Source: Humibacillus xanthopallidus (lineage in GTDB: Bacteria > Actinomycetota > Actinomycetes > Actinomycetales > Dermatophilaceae). From it: a stretch of 64,000 nt of DNA. Made by a program: the position numbers and the translations under genes. Positions within the stretch are counted from its first letter, which is position 1. Each line of letters begins with the position of its first letter. This document shows positions 8,867 to 22,002 of the stretch, one piece after another. Under the pieces are notes generated by a model. The model was not told where the DNA came from. It ran no database searches and saw only the letters and a list, made by a program, of their open reading frames with translations. The stretch spans positions 682,001 through 746,000 of the forward strand of contig NZ_VFPM01000003.1 in assembly GCF_006716675.1 (NCBI RefSeq), given 5' to 3'.

Positions 8867-9894
8867 GCCCGCGACCTCTCGTCCACCGGGACCGGACGGG
8901 GCGGCAGGGGGCTGCCGTGAGCGGCCCCGACGACGTCGGAGAAGCGCCGGTAGCCCTTCTCGACGAGCAGGTCGGTGAGCTCGTGCAGCACCCGCACCGG
9001 GGCCGTGGGGTCGTTGAACGTCGCCGTGCCGACCTGCACCGCGCTGGCGCCCGCAGCCACGAGCTCGAGCGCGTCGCGGCCCGTGCGCACCCCGCCGACC
9101 CCGATGATCGGCACGACCGGGATGCGGCCCTCGGCCATGGCCTGGCGCACCTGCCAGATGGCGCGGACCGCGACCGGCCGGATGGCGGGACCTGACAGAC
9201 CGCCCGTGATCCCTCCGAGGTGGGGGCGCATGAGATCGGTGTCGATGACCATGCCGAGCAGGGTGTTGATCATCGTCAGGCCATCGGCCCCCGCTTTGAC
9301 GCATGCGGCCGCGATGGAGGTGATGTCGGTGACGTCGGGGCTCAGCTTGGCGAAGATCGGCACGTCACGTGGCAGCTGCTCCCGCACGAGGGCGATGACC
9401 TTGGCCGACGCGCCGGGGTCGCAGGCGAAGACGAGTCCCCGGTTGGCGACGTTGGGGCAGGAGATGTTGACCTCGACACCGACGACGGCCTCGAAGGCGC
9501 GGCTCGCGCGCAGGGTCGCCGCGACGTGGGCGAACTCGGTGCTCGAGCTGCCCGCGATCGAGGGCAGCACCCGGGCCCCGACCGAGGCCAGCCACGGCAG
9601 GTCGGTGTCGACGAAGGCGGCGATTCCCGGCCCTTGCAGACCGATCGAGTTGAGCATGCCCGACGGGGTCTCGGCCATCCGGGGAGTCCCCCGGCCCGAT
9701 CGGGGGTCGGCCATGACCGACTTGGTGACGAAGGCGCCGAGCTCGGAGACGTCGAAGAAGCGGTGCAGCTCGGCCCCGTTGGCGGCGCAGCCGGAGGCCG
9801 TCATGAGCGGGTTGGGCAGCACCTTGCCGAAGCCGAGGTCGACGCTGAGATCGATCCGGTCGTCGGTGGGCCGCGCGATGCGCTGGTCTGTCAT
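8863..9894 (-). CDS. pyrD: Dihydroorotate dehydrogenase, class 1B catalytic subunit
   Basis: Oxidises dihydroorotate to orotate. The FMN-barrel sequence includes NPLMTASGCAANG, NSIGLQGPG and EVNISCPNV, with a Cys at about residue 146 in the position of the class 1 catalytic base. A class 1B enzyme partners with PyrK to pass electrons to NAD+, and pyrK is directly upstream (1-nt TGATG overlap). Length 343 is somewhat longer than typical 1B proteins (about 310), due to terminal extensions. Cytoplasmic, fourth-step enzyme of UMP synthesis. Confidence 0.96.
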   Translation of the reverse strand: MTDQRIARPTDDRIDLSVDLGFGKVLPNPLMTASGCAANGAELHRFFDVSELGAFVTKSVMADPRSGRGTPRMAETPSGMLNSIGLQGPGIAAFVDTDLPWLASVGARVLPSIAGSSSTEFAHVAATLRASRAFEAVVGVEVNISCPNVANRGLVFACDPGASAKVIALVREQLPRDVPIFAKLSPDVTDITSIAAACVKAGADGLTMINTLLGMVIDTDLMRPHLGGITGGLSGPAIRPVAVRAIWQVRQAMAEGRIPVVPIIGVGGVRTGRDALELVAAGASAVQVGTATFNDPTAPVRVLHELTDLLVEKGYRRFSDVVGAAHGSPLPPRPVPVDERSRA

Positions 9895-10784
9895 CAGTGG
9901 CCTCCTGCCCTCGGTGCGCCGACAGCGTCGTCGGGCACGCGGGCGTGGTTGCCCTCGAAGGCATCCCAGCGCACGCGGTCACCGCGGAAGACCGGCCCCT
10001 CGACGCAGGATCGCACCATCCGGGTCTGCCCGTCGGTGCCGACGACAGGCATGACGCAGGTCATGCACACGCCCACGCCGCAGGCCATGGCCTCCTCGAC
10101 GGCGACCTGGGCGACAGCCCCGTGCCGACCCGCGATGTCGGTGATCGACCGGAGCATGCCCATCGGGCCGCAGCCGTAGACGACGCCTGCACCCGTGCGG
10201 TCGATGAGCTCCGGCAGCACGTCGCTGACCCAGCCGCGGTGCCCGGCCGACCCGTCGTCGGTCGTCACCGTGACGCCATCGCAGCTGCGGCGCGCTTCGA
10301 CGACTCCGAAGAGCCGGTCCTCGCTGGCCGCACCCAGCACCATCTCGACGTGGCAACCACGCTCGCGCAGCTGGCTGGACAGCCAGAAGAGTGGAGCGCT
10401 GCCGTAGCCGCCACCGACGAGCACGCAGGGCACCGGCTCCGTCGGCAGCGGGAACGCCTTGCCGAGCGGCCCGACGACGTCGACGGGGTCGTGCGGCTGG
10501 CGCCCGACGATCCAGCGGGTGCCCGGCCCGACGGCCGACACGACGATCTCGACGGTGCCGCCGTAGGTGCCGCTGGGGCTGACCTTGTGGATCGAGAAGG
10601 AGCGCCGCAGCAGCGTGGCCGACGACTCATCACCGACGGCGAGCGCGACGAACTGCCCGGGGCGGGCCAGCTCGGCGATCTGCGGCGACACGAGGGTGAG
10701 GTGCTGGTAGGCGCCGACGCGCCGCGTCGCGATGACCTCGGCGACCTCCTTCGCGACGCGCGCCCGCACGGGTGAGGCGCTCAC
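9894..10784 (-). CDS. pyrK: Dihydroorotate dehydrogenase electron-transfer subunit
   Basis: Flavin and iron-sulfur reductase that links PyrD to NAD+. FAD binding is indicated by [11 protein letters not shown], the NAD-side Rossmann segment by [14 protein letters not shown], and the [2Fe-2S] cluster by [10 protein letters not shown] plus a distal Cys in RSCVEGP (about residues 232-258). Length 296. It overlaps carB upstream by 4 nt and pyrD downstream by 1 nt, so expression is tightly coupled. Confidence 0.95.
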   Translation of the reverse strand: MSASPVRARVAKEVAEVIATRRVGAYQHLTLVSPQIAELARPGQFVALAVGDESSATLLRRSFSIHKVSPSGTYGGTVEIVVSAVGPGTRWIVGRQPHDPVDVVGPLGKAFPLPTEPVPCVLVGGGYGSAPLFWLSSQLRERGCHVEMVLGAASEDRLFGVVEARRSCDGVTVTTDDGSAGHRGWVSDVLPELIDRTGAGVVYGCGPMGMLRSITDIAGRHGAVAQVAVEEAMACGVGVCMTCVMPVVGTDGQTRMVRSCVEGPVFRGDRVRWDAFEGNHARVPDDAVGAPRAGGH

Positions 10785-13700
10785 GCGCCCACCCCGGCCG
10801 GGGCCGCCGTGGAGGCTGCCGCCGCGGGTCCGGCACCGGCCGTCGTCGACGTGCCGCGGCCGTAGAGATCGAGGTCGCGGGCGTGGTCCTGCAGCGACTT
10901 GACCCGGACCTCCTCGGTCAGCTGGGCCTCGATGCCGAGGACGGCCGCGGCAAGCGTTGCGATCGTCGTGATGATCGGCTTGTCGGCGCTCGTCGTCGCA
11001 GCCCGGATGGCGTAGCCATCGGCGCGGGCGTCCTGGCCCGACGGGGTGTTGACGACCATCTGGACGGTGCCGTCGAGGATGAGGTCGACGATCGAGCGCT
11101 CGCCCTTGTCGCCGTCGCCGCGCTCGGTGATCTTGCGCACGAGCGTGGCCTCGATGCCGTTGCGCTGGAGCACGGCGGCGGTGCCGGTGGTCGCGAGGAT
11201 CGTGAAGCCGAGGTCGACGAGACGCTTGACCGGGAAGAGCATCGCGCGCTTGTCACGGTTGGCCACCGACACGAAGATGGCGCCGGACCGAGGCAGTGCC
11301 GACCCGCTCCCCTGCTGGGCCTTGGAGAAGGCCGACCCGAAGTCGAGGTCGATGCCCATGACCTCGCCGGTCGAGCGCATCTCGGGACCGAGCAGGGAGT
11401 CGACGGCGACGCCCTCCTTGGTGCGGAAGCGCTTGAACGGCAGGACCGCCTCCTTGACCGACATCGGAGCGTGGTCCGGCATCGACCCGCCGTCACCGAC
11501 CGGGGGCAGCATGCCCTCGTCGCGCAGCTCCTGCACGCTCGCACCGAGCATGACCCGGGCCGCGGCGCTCGCGAGCGGCACGCCCGTCGCCTTGGCGACG
11601 AAGGGCACCGTGCGCGAGGCCCGCGGGTTCGCCTCGATGACGTAGAGGATGTCCTGGGCGAGGGCGAACTGGACGTTCATGAGGCCGCGCACCCCGATGC
11701 CCTCGGCGAGCTTGCGCGTCGCGACGCGCACCCGTTCGAGCTCACCGTCGCCGAGCGTCGCGGGCGGCAGCGTGCACGAGCTGTCGCCGGAGTGGATGCC
11801 GGCCTCCTCGACGTGCTCCATGATGCCGCCGAGGTACATGTCCTCGCCGTCGAAGAGCGCGTCGACGTCGATCTCGATCGCGTCGTCGAGGAAGCGGTCG
11901 ATGAGGATCGGGTGCTCGGGCGAGGCCTCGGTGGCCTTCTCGACGTAGGTCACGAGGGAGTCGTCGTCGTAGACGATGACCATGCCCCGGCCGCCGAGGA
12001 CGTAGGACGGTCGCACGAGCACGGGGTAGCCGATCTCGCGCGCGACCTCGAGCGCCTCGTCGGAGCTGTATGCCGTGCCGTGCTTGGGTGCCACGAGCCC
12101 CGCCCGCGCCAGGACCTGCCCGAAGGCACCGCGGTCCTCGGCGAGGTGGATCGCGTCGGGCGAGGTGCCGACGATCGGCACGCCCTCGGCGGCGAGCGCC
12201 TTGGCGAGACCGAGCGGCGTCTGCCCGCCGAGCTGGACGATGACGCCGGCCACCGGGCCCGCCTTCGTCTCGGCGTGGATGACCTCGAGGACGTCCTCGA
12301 GGGTCAGCGGCTCGAAGTAGAGGCGGCTGCTCGTGTCGTAGTCGGTCGAGACCGTCTCGGGGTTGCAGTTGACCATGACGGTGTCGAAGCCCTTGTCGCG
12401 CAAGGCGAACGAGGCGTGGACGCACGAGTAGTCGAACTCCACACCCTGGCCGATGCGGTTGGGGCCCGAGCCGAGGATGATGACGGCGGGCCGGTCACGC
12501 GGTGCGACCTCGGTCTCCTCGTCGTAGGCGCTGTAGTGGTACGGCGTCGTGGCTGCGAACTCAGCGGCACACGTGTCGACGGTCTTGTAGACCGGGCGCA
12601 CCCCGAGAGCGTGGCGCACGCCGCGGACCACGGCCTCCGGCATACGACGGATGGAGGCCACCTGGGCGTCGCTGAAGCCGTGGCGCTTGACGAGGCGGAG
12701 CAGCTCGGGGGTGAGCTCGTCGGCCTCGGCGAGCATCGCCGCCACGTCGTTGACGAGCTGGATCTGGTCGAGGAACCACGGGTCGATACCGGTGGCCTCG
12801 TGGACCTCCTCGACGGTGCAGCCGCCTCGAAGAGCCTGCTGCACGAGGACGATCCGCCCGTCGGTCGGGACCTTGGCCTCCTCGAGCGCGCGCTCGGCGT
12901 GGAGCGGGGTGACCTCCCCGTCCCAGTGGAAGGAGGCCCCCTTCTTCTCGAGCGAGCGCAGGGCCTTCTGCAGCGCCTCGGTGAAGTTGCGCCCGATCGC
13001 CATCGCCTCGCCCACCGACTTCATGGTCGTCGTGAGCGTCGGGTCGGCGGCCGGGAACTTCTCGAAGGCGAAGCGCGGCACCTTGACGACGACGTAGTCG
13101 AGGGTCGGCTCGAAGCTCGCAGGCGTCTCGCGGGTGATGTCGTTGGGCACCTCGTCGAGGGTGTAGCCGATCGCCATCTTCGCGGCGATCTTCGCGATCG
13201 GGAAGCCGGTCGCCTTCGAGGCCAGCGCGCTCGAGCGCGAGACGCGGGGGTTCATCTCGATGACGATGATGCGGCCGTCCGCGGGGTTGACGGCGAACTG
13301 GATGTTGCAGCCGCCCGTCTCGACGCCGACCTCGCGGATCACCGCGATGCCGATGTCGCGCAGCCGCTGGTACTCGCGGTCGGTGAGGGTGAGTGCCGGT
13401 GCGACCGTGATGGAGTCGCCCGTGTGCACGCCCATCGGGTCGAGGTTCTCGATCGAGCAGACGACGACGACGTTGTCGGCGTGGTCGCGCATGACCTCGA
13501 GCTCGTACTCCTTCCAGCCGAGGATCGACTCCTCGAGGAGCACCTCGGTCGTCGGGGAGTACTGCAGGCCCTGGCCGCCGATGCGTCGCAGGTCGGCCTC
13601 GTCGTAGGCGAAGCCCGAGCCGAGGCCACCCATCGTGAAGGACGGCCGCACGACCACGGGGTAGCCGAGGTCGGCCGCCCCGGCGAGCAGCTCGTCCATC

Positions 13701-14152
13701 GAGTGGCAGATGATCGAGCGCGCCGACTCCGCGCCGCAGCGCTCGACGACGCCCTTGAACTTCTCGCGGTCCTCGCCGAGCTGGATCGCGTCGACGTTGG
13801 CGCCGATGAGCGGGCACCCGTACTTCTCCAGAACTCCGTTGTCGTGCAAGGAGATTGCGCAGTTGAGAGCCGTCTGGCCGCCGAGCGTGGCGAGGACGGC
13901 GTCGGGCCGCTCCTTGGCGATGATCGCCTCGACGACCTCGGGGGTGATCGGCTCGACGTAGGTCGCGTCGGCGAACTCGGGGTCGGTCATGATCGTCGCG
14001 GGGTTGCTGTTGACGAGGATGACGCGGATGCCCTCCTCACGCAGGACGCGGCACGCCTGGGTGCCGGAGTAGTCGAACTCGCACGCCTGACCGATGACGA
14101 TCGGCCCGGAGCCGATGACGAGGACGCTCTTGATGTCGTCGCGCTTGGGCAT
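10781..14152 (-). CDS. carB: Carbamoyl phosphate synthase large subunit
   Basis: Makes carbamoyl phosphate from bicarbonate, ammonia and two ATP; feeds pyrimidine and arginine synthesis. The 1123-residue protein starts [20 protein letters not shown] and shows two homologous ATP-grasp halves, with repeats of [19 protein letters not shown] and [10 protein letters not shown] type segments and two NPRxSRSS/T loops ([15 protein letters not shown] and [15 protein letters not shown]). The C-terminal allosteric domain ([21 protein letters not shown]) is followed by an Ala-rich tail. It is separated from carA by one base. Confidence 0.98.
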   Translation of the reverse strand: MPKRDDIKSVLVIGSGPIVIGQACEFDYSGTQACRVLREEGIRVILVNSNPATIMTDPEFADATYVEPITPEVVEAIIAKERPDAVLATLGGQTALNCAISLHDNGVLEKYGCPLIGANVDAIQLGEDREKFKGVVERCGAESARSIICHSMDELLAGAADLGYPVVVRPSFTMGGLGSGFAYDEADLRRIGGQGLQYSPTTEVLLEESILGWKEYELEVMRDHADNVVVVCSIENLDPMGVHTGDSITVAPALTLTDREYQRLRDIGIAVIREVGVETGGCNIQFAVNPADGRIIVIEMNPRVSRSSALASKATGFPIAKIAAKMAIGYTLDEVPNDITRETPASFEPTLDYVVVKVPRFAFEKFPAADPTLTTTMKSVGEAMAIGRNFTEALQKALRSLEKKGASFHWDGEVTPLHAERALEEAKVPTDGRIVLVQQALRGGCTVEEVHEATGIDPWFLDQIQLVNDVAAMLAEADELTPELLRLVKRHGFSDAQVASIRRMPEAVVRGVRHALGVRPVYKTVDTCAAEFAATTPYHYSAYDEETEVAPRDRPAVIILGSGPNRIGQGVEFDYSCVHASFALRDKGFDTVMVNCNPETVSTDYDTSSRLYFEPLTLEDVLEVIHAETKAGPVAGVIVQLGGQTPLGLAKALAAEGVPIVGTSPDAIHLAEDRGAFGQVLARAGLVAPKHGTAYSSDEALEVAREIGYPVLVRPSYVLGGRGMVIVYDDDSLVTYVEKATEASPEHPILIDRFLDDAIEIDVDALFDGEDMYLGGIMEHVEEAGIHSGDSSCTLPPATLGDGELERVRVATRKLAEGIGVRGLMNVQFALAQDILYVIEANPRASRTVPFVAKATGVPLASAAARVMLGASVQELRDEGMLPPVGDGGSMPDHAPMSVKEAVLPFKRFRTKEGVAVDSLLGPEMRSTGEVMGIDLDFGSAFSKAQQGSGSALPRSGAIFVSVANRDKRAMLFPVKRLVDLGFTILATTGTAAVLQRNGIEATLVRKITERGDGDKGERSIVDLILDGTVQMVVNTPSGQDARADGYAIRAATTSADKPIITTIATLAAAVLGIEAQLTEEVRVKSLQDHARDLDLYGRGTSTTAGAGPAAAASTAAPAGVGA

Positions 14153-14153
14153 G

Positions 14154-15377
14154 TCAGTTGCTCCCCTCGGTCGCGGGTCCGGCGCTCGGTGTCGTCAGAC
14201 GGTGTTGTTCCATGAGCTCGACGAAGCGGTCGAAGAGGTAGGCGGCGTCGTGCGGGCCGGCCGCGGCCTCGGGATGGTACTGCACCGAATAGGCAGGCAG
14301 ATCAAGGCATTCCAGGCCCTCGACGACGTCGTCGTTGAGGCACACGTGGCTCACCCGCACCCGTCCGTATGCCGTGTCGCTCTCCTTGTCGAGGGGTGCG
14401 TCCACCGCGAAGCCGTGGTTGTGCGCCGTCACCTCGACCTTGCCGGTCGTGCGGTCCATGACCGGCTGGTTGATGCCGCGGTGGCCGTACTTCAGCTTGT
14501 AGGTGCCGAAGCCGAGCGCGCGACCGAGCAGCTGGTTGCCGAAGCAGATGCCGAAGAACGGGATGCGGCGCGACAGGACCTCGCGCAGCAGGGCCACCTC
14601 GTGCTCGGCACTCGCGGGGTCGCCGGGGCCGTTGGAGAAGAAGACGCCGTCAGGACCGTGCTCGCCGACGGCGAGGACGTCGTCGATGGTCGCGCTGGCC
14701 GGCAGCACGTGCACCTCGATGCCGCGCTGGGCCATGAGCTGGGGCGTCATCGCCTTGATCCCGAGGTCCACCGCCGCGACGGTGAAGCGCTTCTCGCCGA
14801 CGGCGGGGACGGCATACGGCTCGCTCGTCGTGACCTCGGCGGCGAGCGCGGCACCGGTCATCTGGGGGCTCGTGCGCACGGTGTCGAGCAGCTCGTCGGC
14901 GGGCCGGCCCGCCGCGTCGCCGCTGAAGAGCCCGACCCGCATGGCACCCCGCTCGCGCAGGTGGCGCGTCAGGGCTCGCGTGTCGATCTCGCAGACGCCG
15001 ACGATGCCCTGGTCGGCCAGCTCGTCCTCGAGGTCGCGTGTCGCGCGCCAATTGGACGAGCGGATCGCGGGGTCGCGCACGACGTAGCCCGCCGCCCAGA
15101 TGCGGGTGCTCTCGTCGTCCTCGGTGTTGACGCCGGTGTTGCCGACGTGCGGCGCCGTCATGACGATGACCTGGCGGTGGTAGCTCGGGTCGGTGAGCGT
15201 CTCCTGGTAGCCGGTCATGCCCGTCGAGAACACGGCCTCGCCCACGGTCTCGCCGACGGCGCCGTAGGACGCGCCGCGGAAGGTGCGGCCGTCCTCGAGC
15301 ACGAGGACGGCGGGCTCGCGCCGGCGCCCCGGCCGTGCGTCGCGGCCCGGAACGGTCAGTGGTGTCTGGGTGGTCAC
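14154..15377 (-). CDS. carA: Carbamoyl phosphate synthase small subunit (glutaminase)
   Basis: Class I glutamine amidotransferase that supplies ammonia to CarB. The nucleophile Cys sits in [16 protein letters not shown] (about residues 274-289), and the His-Glu pair in [14 protein letters not shown] (about 365-378). The N-terminal CPSase small-chain domain is recognisable ([17 protein letters not shown]). The GTG at 15377 is chosen because its GTGA overlaps the pyrC stop, matching the other junctions of this operon; it gives 407 residues, close to the family norm. Confidence 0.97.
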   Translation of the reverse strand: MTTQTPLTVPGRDARPGRRREPAVLVLEDGRTFRGASYGAVGETVGEAVFSTGMTGYQETLTDPSYHRQVIVMTAPHVGNTGVNTEDDESTRIWAAGYVVRDPAIRSSNWRATRDLEDELADQGIVGVCEIDTRALTRHLRERGAMRVGLFSGDAAGRPADELLDTVRTSPQMTGAALAAEVTTSEPYAVPAVGEKRFTVAAVDLGIKAMTPQLMAQRGIEVHVLPASATIDDVLAVGEHGPDGVFFSNGPGDPASAEHEVALLREVLSRRIPFFGICFGNQLLGRALGFGTYKLKYGHRGINQPVMDRTTGKVEVTAHNHGFAVDAPLDKESDTAYGRVRVSHVCLNDDVVEGLECLDLPAYSVQYHPEAAAGPHDAAYLFDRFVELMEQHRLTTPSAGPATEGSN

Positions 15378-16707
15378 AGGTCTGCCCCCGGTGTCGAAGC
15401 GGTCGTCAGTGGTCGGTGGGTGCGGGAGGTCGCTCCGCGGTCGAAGGTGACACGGCCGCCGTAGACGGTCGCCACCACGGCGCCGCGGAAGGTTCGGCCG
15501 TGCCACGGGTTGTTGCGCGAACGGCTGCGGCTCTCAGCCGCGTCGACGGTGAGCTCACGGTCGGGGTCGACGAGGGTGACGTGCGCCGGTGAGCCCTCCG
15601 ACAGCGGGCGACCTTGCGCCGCAAGGCCGCCGATGCGGGCCGGGGCACTCGACATGACCCGCGCGACACCTGCCCAGTCGAGCAGCCCGGGCTGCACGAG
15701 CACCTCGCTGACGACCGAGAGCGCCGTCTCGAGGCCGAGCATGCCGAAGGCCGCATCCGGGAAGGCGTGCTCCTTGTCCTGACGCGCGTGCGGAGCGTGG
15801 TCGGTCGCGACCGCGTCGATCGTGCCGTCGGCGAGCGCAGCGCGCAGCGCCTCGACGTCCTCTGTCGGGCGCAGGGGCGGGTTGACCTTGTAGACGGGGT
15901 CGTAGCCCGCGAGCAGGTCGGTCGTCAGCGCGAGGTGGTGCGGCGTCACCTCGGCGGTGACGTCGATGCCCTGCGCCTTGGCCCAGCGGATGACCTCGAC
16001 GGTGCCGGCGGTCGACACGTGAGCGACGTGGACCCGCGAGCCGGTGTGGCGGGCGAGCATGACGTCGCGGGCGACGATCGACTCCTCGGCGATGCCGGGC
16101 CAGCCGGTGAGGCCGAGCCGTCCGGACACCTCGCCCTCGTGGCAGCACGCGTCGGGTCCGGCGAGGCGCGGGTCCTGCGCGTGCTGCGAGATGACGCCCC
16201 CGAAGGTCTTGACGTACTCGAGCGCCCGCCGCATGACGCGGGCGTCGTGGACGCAGTGGCCGTCGTCGGAGAAGACCCGCACGGCGGCCCGGGAGCGCGC
16301 CATGAGGCCGAGCTCGGCGAGCTCCCCGCCCTCGAGGCCCTTGGTCACGGCGCCGACCGGCACCACCTCGGTGAGGCCGCAGGCGCGCCCGAGGTCGAGC
16401 ACACGCTCGGCAGCCTCGGCCGTGTCGGTGACGGGGCTCGTGTTGGCCATGGCGAAGACGGCGGTGTAGCCGCCCGCCGCGGCGGCCGCAGAGCCGGTGG
16501 CGATGGTCTCGGCGTCCTCACGGCCGGGCTCGCGCAGGTGCACGTGCAGGTCGACGAGGCCAGGGAGCGCGACGAGCCCGTCGGCGTCGAGCACCTCGAC
16601 GTCGCTACCCACGCGGATCGAGCCGACCTCGCGGATGACGCCGTCGTCGACGAGCAGGTCGGCGGCCTCGGCCCCGAGCAGGCGGGCGCCGCGGATCAGC
16701 AGGCGGC

Positions 16708-16711
<4 letters not shown>
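15374..16711 (-). CDS. pyrC: Dihydroorotase
   Basis: Cyclises carbamoyl aspartate to dihydroorotate. Class I dihydroorotase of 445 residues. The metal-binding HxH is in [11 protein letters not shown] (about residues 51-61). Further active-site segments are [10 protein letters not shown], the Lys-equivalent region [17 protein letters not shown] and [14 protein letters not shown]. It overlaps pyrB by 4 nt upstream and carA by 4 nt downstream. Confidence 0.97.
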
Positions 16712-18322
<1,611 letters not shown>

Positions 18323-18338
18323 GATGTCGTCGCGCTGG

Positions 18339-18375
18339 AGTCTAGCGCGGGCACGAGGGGCCTCCGACACGTGTC
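18339..18375 (-). promoter_or_regulatory. Candidate pyrR -10 region with upstream palindrome
   Basis: On the minus strand TAGACT (18344-18339) fits an actinobacterial -10 hexamer and would give a leader of roughly 55 nt containing the PyrR element. No good -35 is visible. A perfect 10-bp palindrome GACACGTGTC (18366-18375) lies just upstream and sits inside a weak GGGCCT..AGGCCC inverted repeat, which could be an nusB-distal hairpin or a protein site. Functional role not shown. Confidence 0.4.
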
Positions 18376-18401
18376 CGAGCGGCAGGCCCGCAGGTGCGTC
18401 G

Positions 18402-18815
18402 TCAGACGATGGTCGCCTTGACCTCGGCGAGGCGACCGAGCAGGCCGTTGACGAAGGCCGGTGACTCGTCCGTCGACAGGTCGGTCGCGAGGGCCACGGC
18501 CTCCGAGATCGCGACGGCGTCGGGGATCTCGTCGTTCCAGAGGACCTCCCACGCCCCGAGGCGGAGGATCGCGCGGTCCACGGCGGGCATCCGCTCGAGG
18601 GTCCAGCCCTGGCTGTAGTCGGTCAGGGCCGCGTTGATGTCGTTCCAGCGACCCACGACACCACGCACGAGCTCAGCGGTGTACGGGTTGTTGCCGGCAC
18701 GTGACTCGCGGTCGCGCAGCCGCTCGTCGAGCAGGTTCTCGGCGTTGATGCCGCGCTGGTCCGCCTCGAAGAGGATGTCGAGGGCCCGCGTGCGGGCCTT
18801 GCTGCGTGCTGACAA
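18402..18815 (-). CDS. nusB: Transcription antitermination factor NusB
   Basis: RNA-binding component of rRNA antitermination complexes. The 137-residue all-helical protein opens SARSKARTRALDILFEAD and contains NPYTAELVRGVV, AVDRAILRLGAWEVLW and the C-terminal SPAFVNGLLGRL, all family hallmarks. The start is a TTG at 18815; the ribosome binding site is poor. Seventeen bases downstream of efp, with pyrR 123 nt further on: the conserved actinobacterial efp-nusB-pyr order. Confidence 0.96.
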   Translation of the reverse strand: MSARSKARTRALDILFEADQRGINAENLLDERLRDRESRAGNNPYTAELVRGVVGRWNDINAALTDYSQGWTLERMPAVDRAILRLGAWEVLWNDEIPDAVAISEAVALATDLSTDESPAFVNGLLGRLAEVKATIV

Positions 18816-18831
18816 GGGGATTCGCGTCCGC

Positions 18832-19395
18832 TCAGTCGTTGACGCGGCCGAGGTAGGACCCGTCGCGGGTGTCCACCTTGACGCGCGTGCCGGTCTCGAG
18901 GAAGAGCGGCACCTGGATCTGGGCGCCGGTCTCGAGGGTGGCGGGCTTCGTGCCGCCGGTCGAGCGGTCGCCCTGAAGGCCCGGCTCGGTGTGCGTGATC
19001 TCGAGGACGACCGACGCCGGCAGCTCGACGTAGAGCGGCGCCCCGTCGTGCGTCGCGACGATGGCGTTCTGGTTCTCGAGGAGGTAGTCGGCCGCGCCGC
19101 CGACGACGGTCTCCGACACGTTCAGCTGGTCGTAGGTGTCGGTGTCCATGAAGACGAAGTCGGAGCCGTCCTTGTAGAGGTACTGCATCGTGCGCTTGTC
19201 GACGTTGCTCGTCTCGACCTTGGTGCCCGCGTTGAAGGTCTTGTCGACGACCTTGCCGGAGAGGACGGCCTTGAGCTTGGTGCGCACGAAGGCGGGGCCT
19301 TTGCCCGGCTTCACGTGCTGGAACTCGACCACGGACCAGAGCTGCCCCTCGAGGTTGAGCACCATGCCGTTCTTCAGGTCGTTGGTCGTAGCCAT
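18832..19395 (-). CDS. efp: Elongation factor P
   Basis: Relieves ribosome stalling at polyproline stretches. The 187-residue protein starts [20 protein letters not shown], carries the tip loop [15 protein letters not shown] in domain I, and ends with the conserved [20 protein letters not shown]. The PGKGP loop is the type that functions without the beta-lysyl modification in some actinobacteria. ATG at 19395 is preferred over an in-frame TTG three codons upstream. A TAGACT hexamer (19498-19493) is a candidate -10, giving a leader of about 90 nt that contains one GTATGCCG copy. Confidence 0.97.
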   Translation of the reverse strand: MATTNDLKNGMVLNLEGQLWSVVEFQHVKPGKGPAFVRTKLKAVLSGKVVDKTFNAGTKVETSNVDKRTMQYLYKDGSDFVFMDTDTYDQLNVSETVVGGAADYLLENQNAIVATHDGAPLYVELPASVVLEITHTEPGLQGDRSTGGTKPATLETGAQIQVPLFLETGTRVKVDTRDGSYLGRVND

Positions 19396-19606
19396 CGTCG
19401 TCAAACCACTTTCGTATGCCGTCCGGCCCGTCGAGCACGCCGCTGCGCGCCCCGGTCGGGACGGTTGCTGAGTCAGGGAGAGTTGCCGCGCAAGTCTAGC
19501 CGGGCCCCACTCCGATCGAAGAATCGCGCGGGTCCGGCGAGAGCCCGCGCCGCGGTATCGTGGTCGGCTCCCTCCAGCCCCCGCTCCCCGTGAGAGGTGT
19601 CTTGCC

Positions 19607-21652
19607 GTGGCCGCGCCCGCCCCACCCGCAGGAGAGCTCGAGCGCGAGCAGGCCTACCTCGACACCGCCCGGGCCGAGCTGGCCCGGATGCGCACGTCGG
19701 CAGAGCAGCTCGACGCCTCACGGGCGAGCGACGCGATCTCCGGGGAGGTGCTGAGCCGGGTCCTCGCACGCCGCATCGCCTCGCTCCAGGACGACCCGCG
19801 CACGACGCTCTTCTTCGGGCGCATCGACGTCGAGCCCGCGGACGGCCCGGCGGAGCAGTTCCACATCGGCCGTCGGCACGTCTCGGACGAAGCGGGCGAC
19901 CCCGTCGTCGTCGACTGGCGTGCGCCGATCTCGACGGCCTTCTACCGCGCCTCGCCGGCCGACCGGATGGACGTCGTGCTGCGCCGCCGCTTCGGGGTCG
20001 ACCGCGGTCGGCTGACCGCGCTCGAGGACGAGCACCTGCGCGAGCCCGAGCAGTCGACCGCGACGGCCGGCTCGCTGCTGGCCGCCGAGATCGAGCGCCC
20101 GCGCACCGGTCCCATGCGCGACATCGTCTCGACGATCCAGCCGGAGCAGGACGAGATCGTCCGCAGCGACGTCGCGGTCAGCGTCTGCGTCCAGGGCGCC
20201 CCGGGGACCGGCAAGACCGCGGTGGGGCTGCACCGTGCGGCGTGGCTGCTCTACTCCTACCGCGGGCGGCTCGATCGCTCTGGTGTGCTCGTCGTCGGGC
20301 CCAACCGCGCCTTCCTCGACCACATCGGCGCCGTCCTGCCGTCGCTGGGTGAGGTGCGGGTCGGGCACGCGACCATCGAGAGCCTGCTCGACCACGGGCG
20401 CGTGCGCGCCGAGGAGCCGCCCGAGGTCGCGACGCTGAAGGGCGACGCGAGGCTCGCGCTCGTCCTGCGTCGCGCGGTGTGGTCGAGCCTCGTGCCTCCC
20501 ACGGAAGCGCTCGTGGTCCCGCGCGGCGTGCGCAAGTGGCGCGTGCCGGCATACGAGGTCAGGGACATCGTCGACGAGCTGGCCGCGCGGGGCGTGCGCT
20601 ACTCGGCGGCGCGCGACCTGCTGCCCCAGCGGCTCGCCCACCACGTGCTGCTCGAGATGGAGCGTGCGGGCGACTCGCCCGACGACCGCGTGCAGGACGC
20701 CGTCGCGAGGTCCGCAGCGGTGAAGAAGTACGTCTCCTCCGTGTGGCCGGCCCTCGACCCTCAGGGTGTGCTGCACCGGCTGTGGTCCGACCCCCGGGCC
20801 TTGCGCGCAGCGGCCGGCGACGACCTGACGGAGCGCGAGCAGTCGATCCTCCTGTGGGCCGAGCCCGCCCGCACCAAGGGAGCGGCCCGCTGGTCGCGCG
20901 CCGACATGGCCCTGCTCGACGAGCTCGACGACCTGCTGCGTCGCCTGCCGAGCCTCGGTCACGTCGTCCTCGACGAGGCGCAGGACCTCTCCCCCATGCA
21001 GCTGCGCGCCGTCGGCCGACGGTGCTCGACGGGGTCGGTCACGGTGCTCGGCGACATCGCCCAGGGCACGACACCCTGGGCGACCGCGTCGTGGGACGAC
21101 GCGATGCGCCATCTCGGCAAGGACGACCACGACCTCGTGGTGCTCGACCGCGGCTTCCGCGTGCCGGCCGTCGTCATCGAGTATGCCGCCCGCCTCCTGC
21201 CGCACATGGCCCCCGGTCTCGGTGCCCCGGTGTCGGTGCGCGACAACCCCGGACGGCTCGAGATCCGTCCGGCGGACAGCGCGGGACTCGACGGCGAGGT
21301 CGTGACCGCGGTCGAGCGGGCCGCCGGCGCGGCGGGATCGATCGGCGTCATCGTCGCGGACGCGAACGTCGACCGGGTGTCGAGGGCGCTCGGAGCCGCC
21401 GGTGTCTCCCACGGTCGGCTCGACCGCGACCACGGCGACGACGAGGACCACCAGGTCGAGGTGGTGCCGGCCAGCGTCGCCAAGGGCCTCGAGTTCGACC
21501 GCACCGTCGTCGTGGAGCCGGCCGCCATCGCCGCTGCCGAGCCCGACGAGCGCACGGGCCTGCGACGTCTCTACGTCGTCCTGACCCGCGCCGTGTCGGA
21601 GCTGACGATCGTGCACACCGAGCCGCTGCCCGAGGCGCTCCGCGCGGCCTGA
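19607..21652 (+). CDS. HelD-type RNA polymerase recycling ATPase
   Basis: A superfamily 1 helicase-like ATPase of 681 residues. A charged N-terminal coiled-coil segment (about residues 9-60) is followed by the HelD-typical FFGRIDV and [16 protein letters not shown]. Walker A is [13 protein letters not shown] near residue 196, Walker B is [14 protein letters not shown] near 455, and C-terminal motifs are [14 protein letters not shown] and [16 protein letters not shown]. HelD proteins bind core RNA polymerase and clear it from nucleic acid rather than acting as DNA repair helicases. GTG start with GAGAGG upstream. First gene of the variable segment between efp and aroQ; a second family member lies at 55160-57358. 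Confidence 0.88.
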   Translation: MAAPAPPAGELEREQAYLDTARAELARMRTSAEQLDASRASDAISGEVLSRVLARRIASLQDDPRTTLFFGRIDVEPADGPAEQFHIGRRHVSDEAGDPVVVDWRAPISTAFYRASPADRMDVVLRRRFGVDRGRLTALEDEHLREPEQSTATAGSLLAAEIERPRTGPMRDIVSTIQPEQDEIVRSDVAVSVCVQGAPGTGKTAVGLHRAAWLLYSYRGRLDRSGVLVVGPNRAFLDHIGAVLPSLGEVRVGHATIESLLDHGRVRAEEPPEVATLKGDARLALVLRRAVWSSLVPPTEALVVPRGVRKWRVPAYEVRDIVDELAARGVRYSAARDLLPQRLAHHVLLEMERAGDSPDDRVQDAVARSAAVKKYVSSVWPALDPQGVLHRLWSDPRALRAAAGDDLTEREQSILLWAEPARTKGAARWSRADMALLDELDDLLRRLPSLGHVVLDEAQDLSPMQLRAVGRRCSTGSVTVLGDIAQGTTPWATASWDDAMRHLGKDDHDLVVLDRGFRVPAVVIEYAARLLPHMAPGLGAPVSVRDNPGRLEIRPADSAGLDGEVVTAVERAAGAAGSIGVIVADANVDRVSRALGAAGVSHGRLDRDHGDDEDHQVEVVPASVAKGLEFDRTVVVEPAAIAAAEPDERTGLRRLYVVLTRAVSELTIVHTEPLPEALRAA

Positions 21653-21671
21653 CGCTCGCTCAGCCGAGCCC

Positions 21672-21965
21672 TCAGCCGAGTCCTCGATGGGCCGCCCACC
21701 GTTCGGCGGCGCGGTCCGCCGCAGAGGCGACCAGGGCGACGAGCTCAGGGCGGTCCGGCACGGTGAACGACACGTATGCCCCGCGGCCGCCCTCGACCGG
21801 CCGGCCGTAGGCCTTGGCCGCGAGGTGTCCGTCGGGGAGCATCCGGACATTGAGGGTGTCGAGCCGGAACTCCTGTCCCCGGCGGCTGTCGTTCCAGCGC
21901 AGCGACTCGGGGATCGTCACGTTGACCGCCATCGCGCTGATGTCGAGGTCCTCGTCCTCACTCAT
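21672..21965 (-). CDS. Conserved-looking hypothetical protein
   Basis: A 97-residue soluble protein starting MSEDEDLDISAMAVNVTIPE; no family recognised. The first half reads like beta-strands (TLNVRMLPDGHLAAKAYGRP), the last third is one amphipathic Ala-rich helix. It converges with the HelD gene (19 nt between stops). Codon use is like its neighbours, and the coding strand includes one near-copy of the octamer (GTATGCCC at 21774). The acidic start and lack of signal suggest a small cytoplasmic protein. Confidence 0.65.
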   Translation of the reverse strand: MSEDEDLDISAMAVNVTIPESLRWNDSRRGQEFRLDTLNVRMLPDGHLAAKAYGRPVEGGRGAYVSFTVPDRPELVALVASAADRAAERWAAHRGLG

Positions 21966-22002
21966 GGGAGCAGGCTCCCACGTGTCCCGGCGCGCGGGTG
22001 GG

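Noticed and set aside
10772-14215. 1147-codon plus-strand open frame opposite carB
   Set aside because: It is exactly antisense to carB, whose ATP-grasp motifs are unambiguous. Long antisense frames are expected when GC-rich third positions remove stop codons; the product is low complexity (Arg/Asp/Val/His-rich) with no motif.
14154-15506. Longer N-terminal version of carA starting at 15506
   Set aside because: The extra 43 residues are Arg/Pro-rich and antisense-like relative to pyrC; the GTG at 15377 overlaps the pyrC stop as at the neighbouring junctions.
19718-21850. 710-codon minus-strand open frame opposite the HelD-type gene
   Set aside because: The plus-strand frame has Walker A, DEAQD and other helicase motifs; this one has none.
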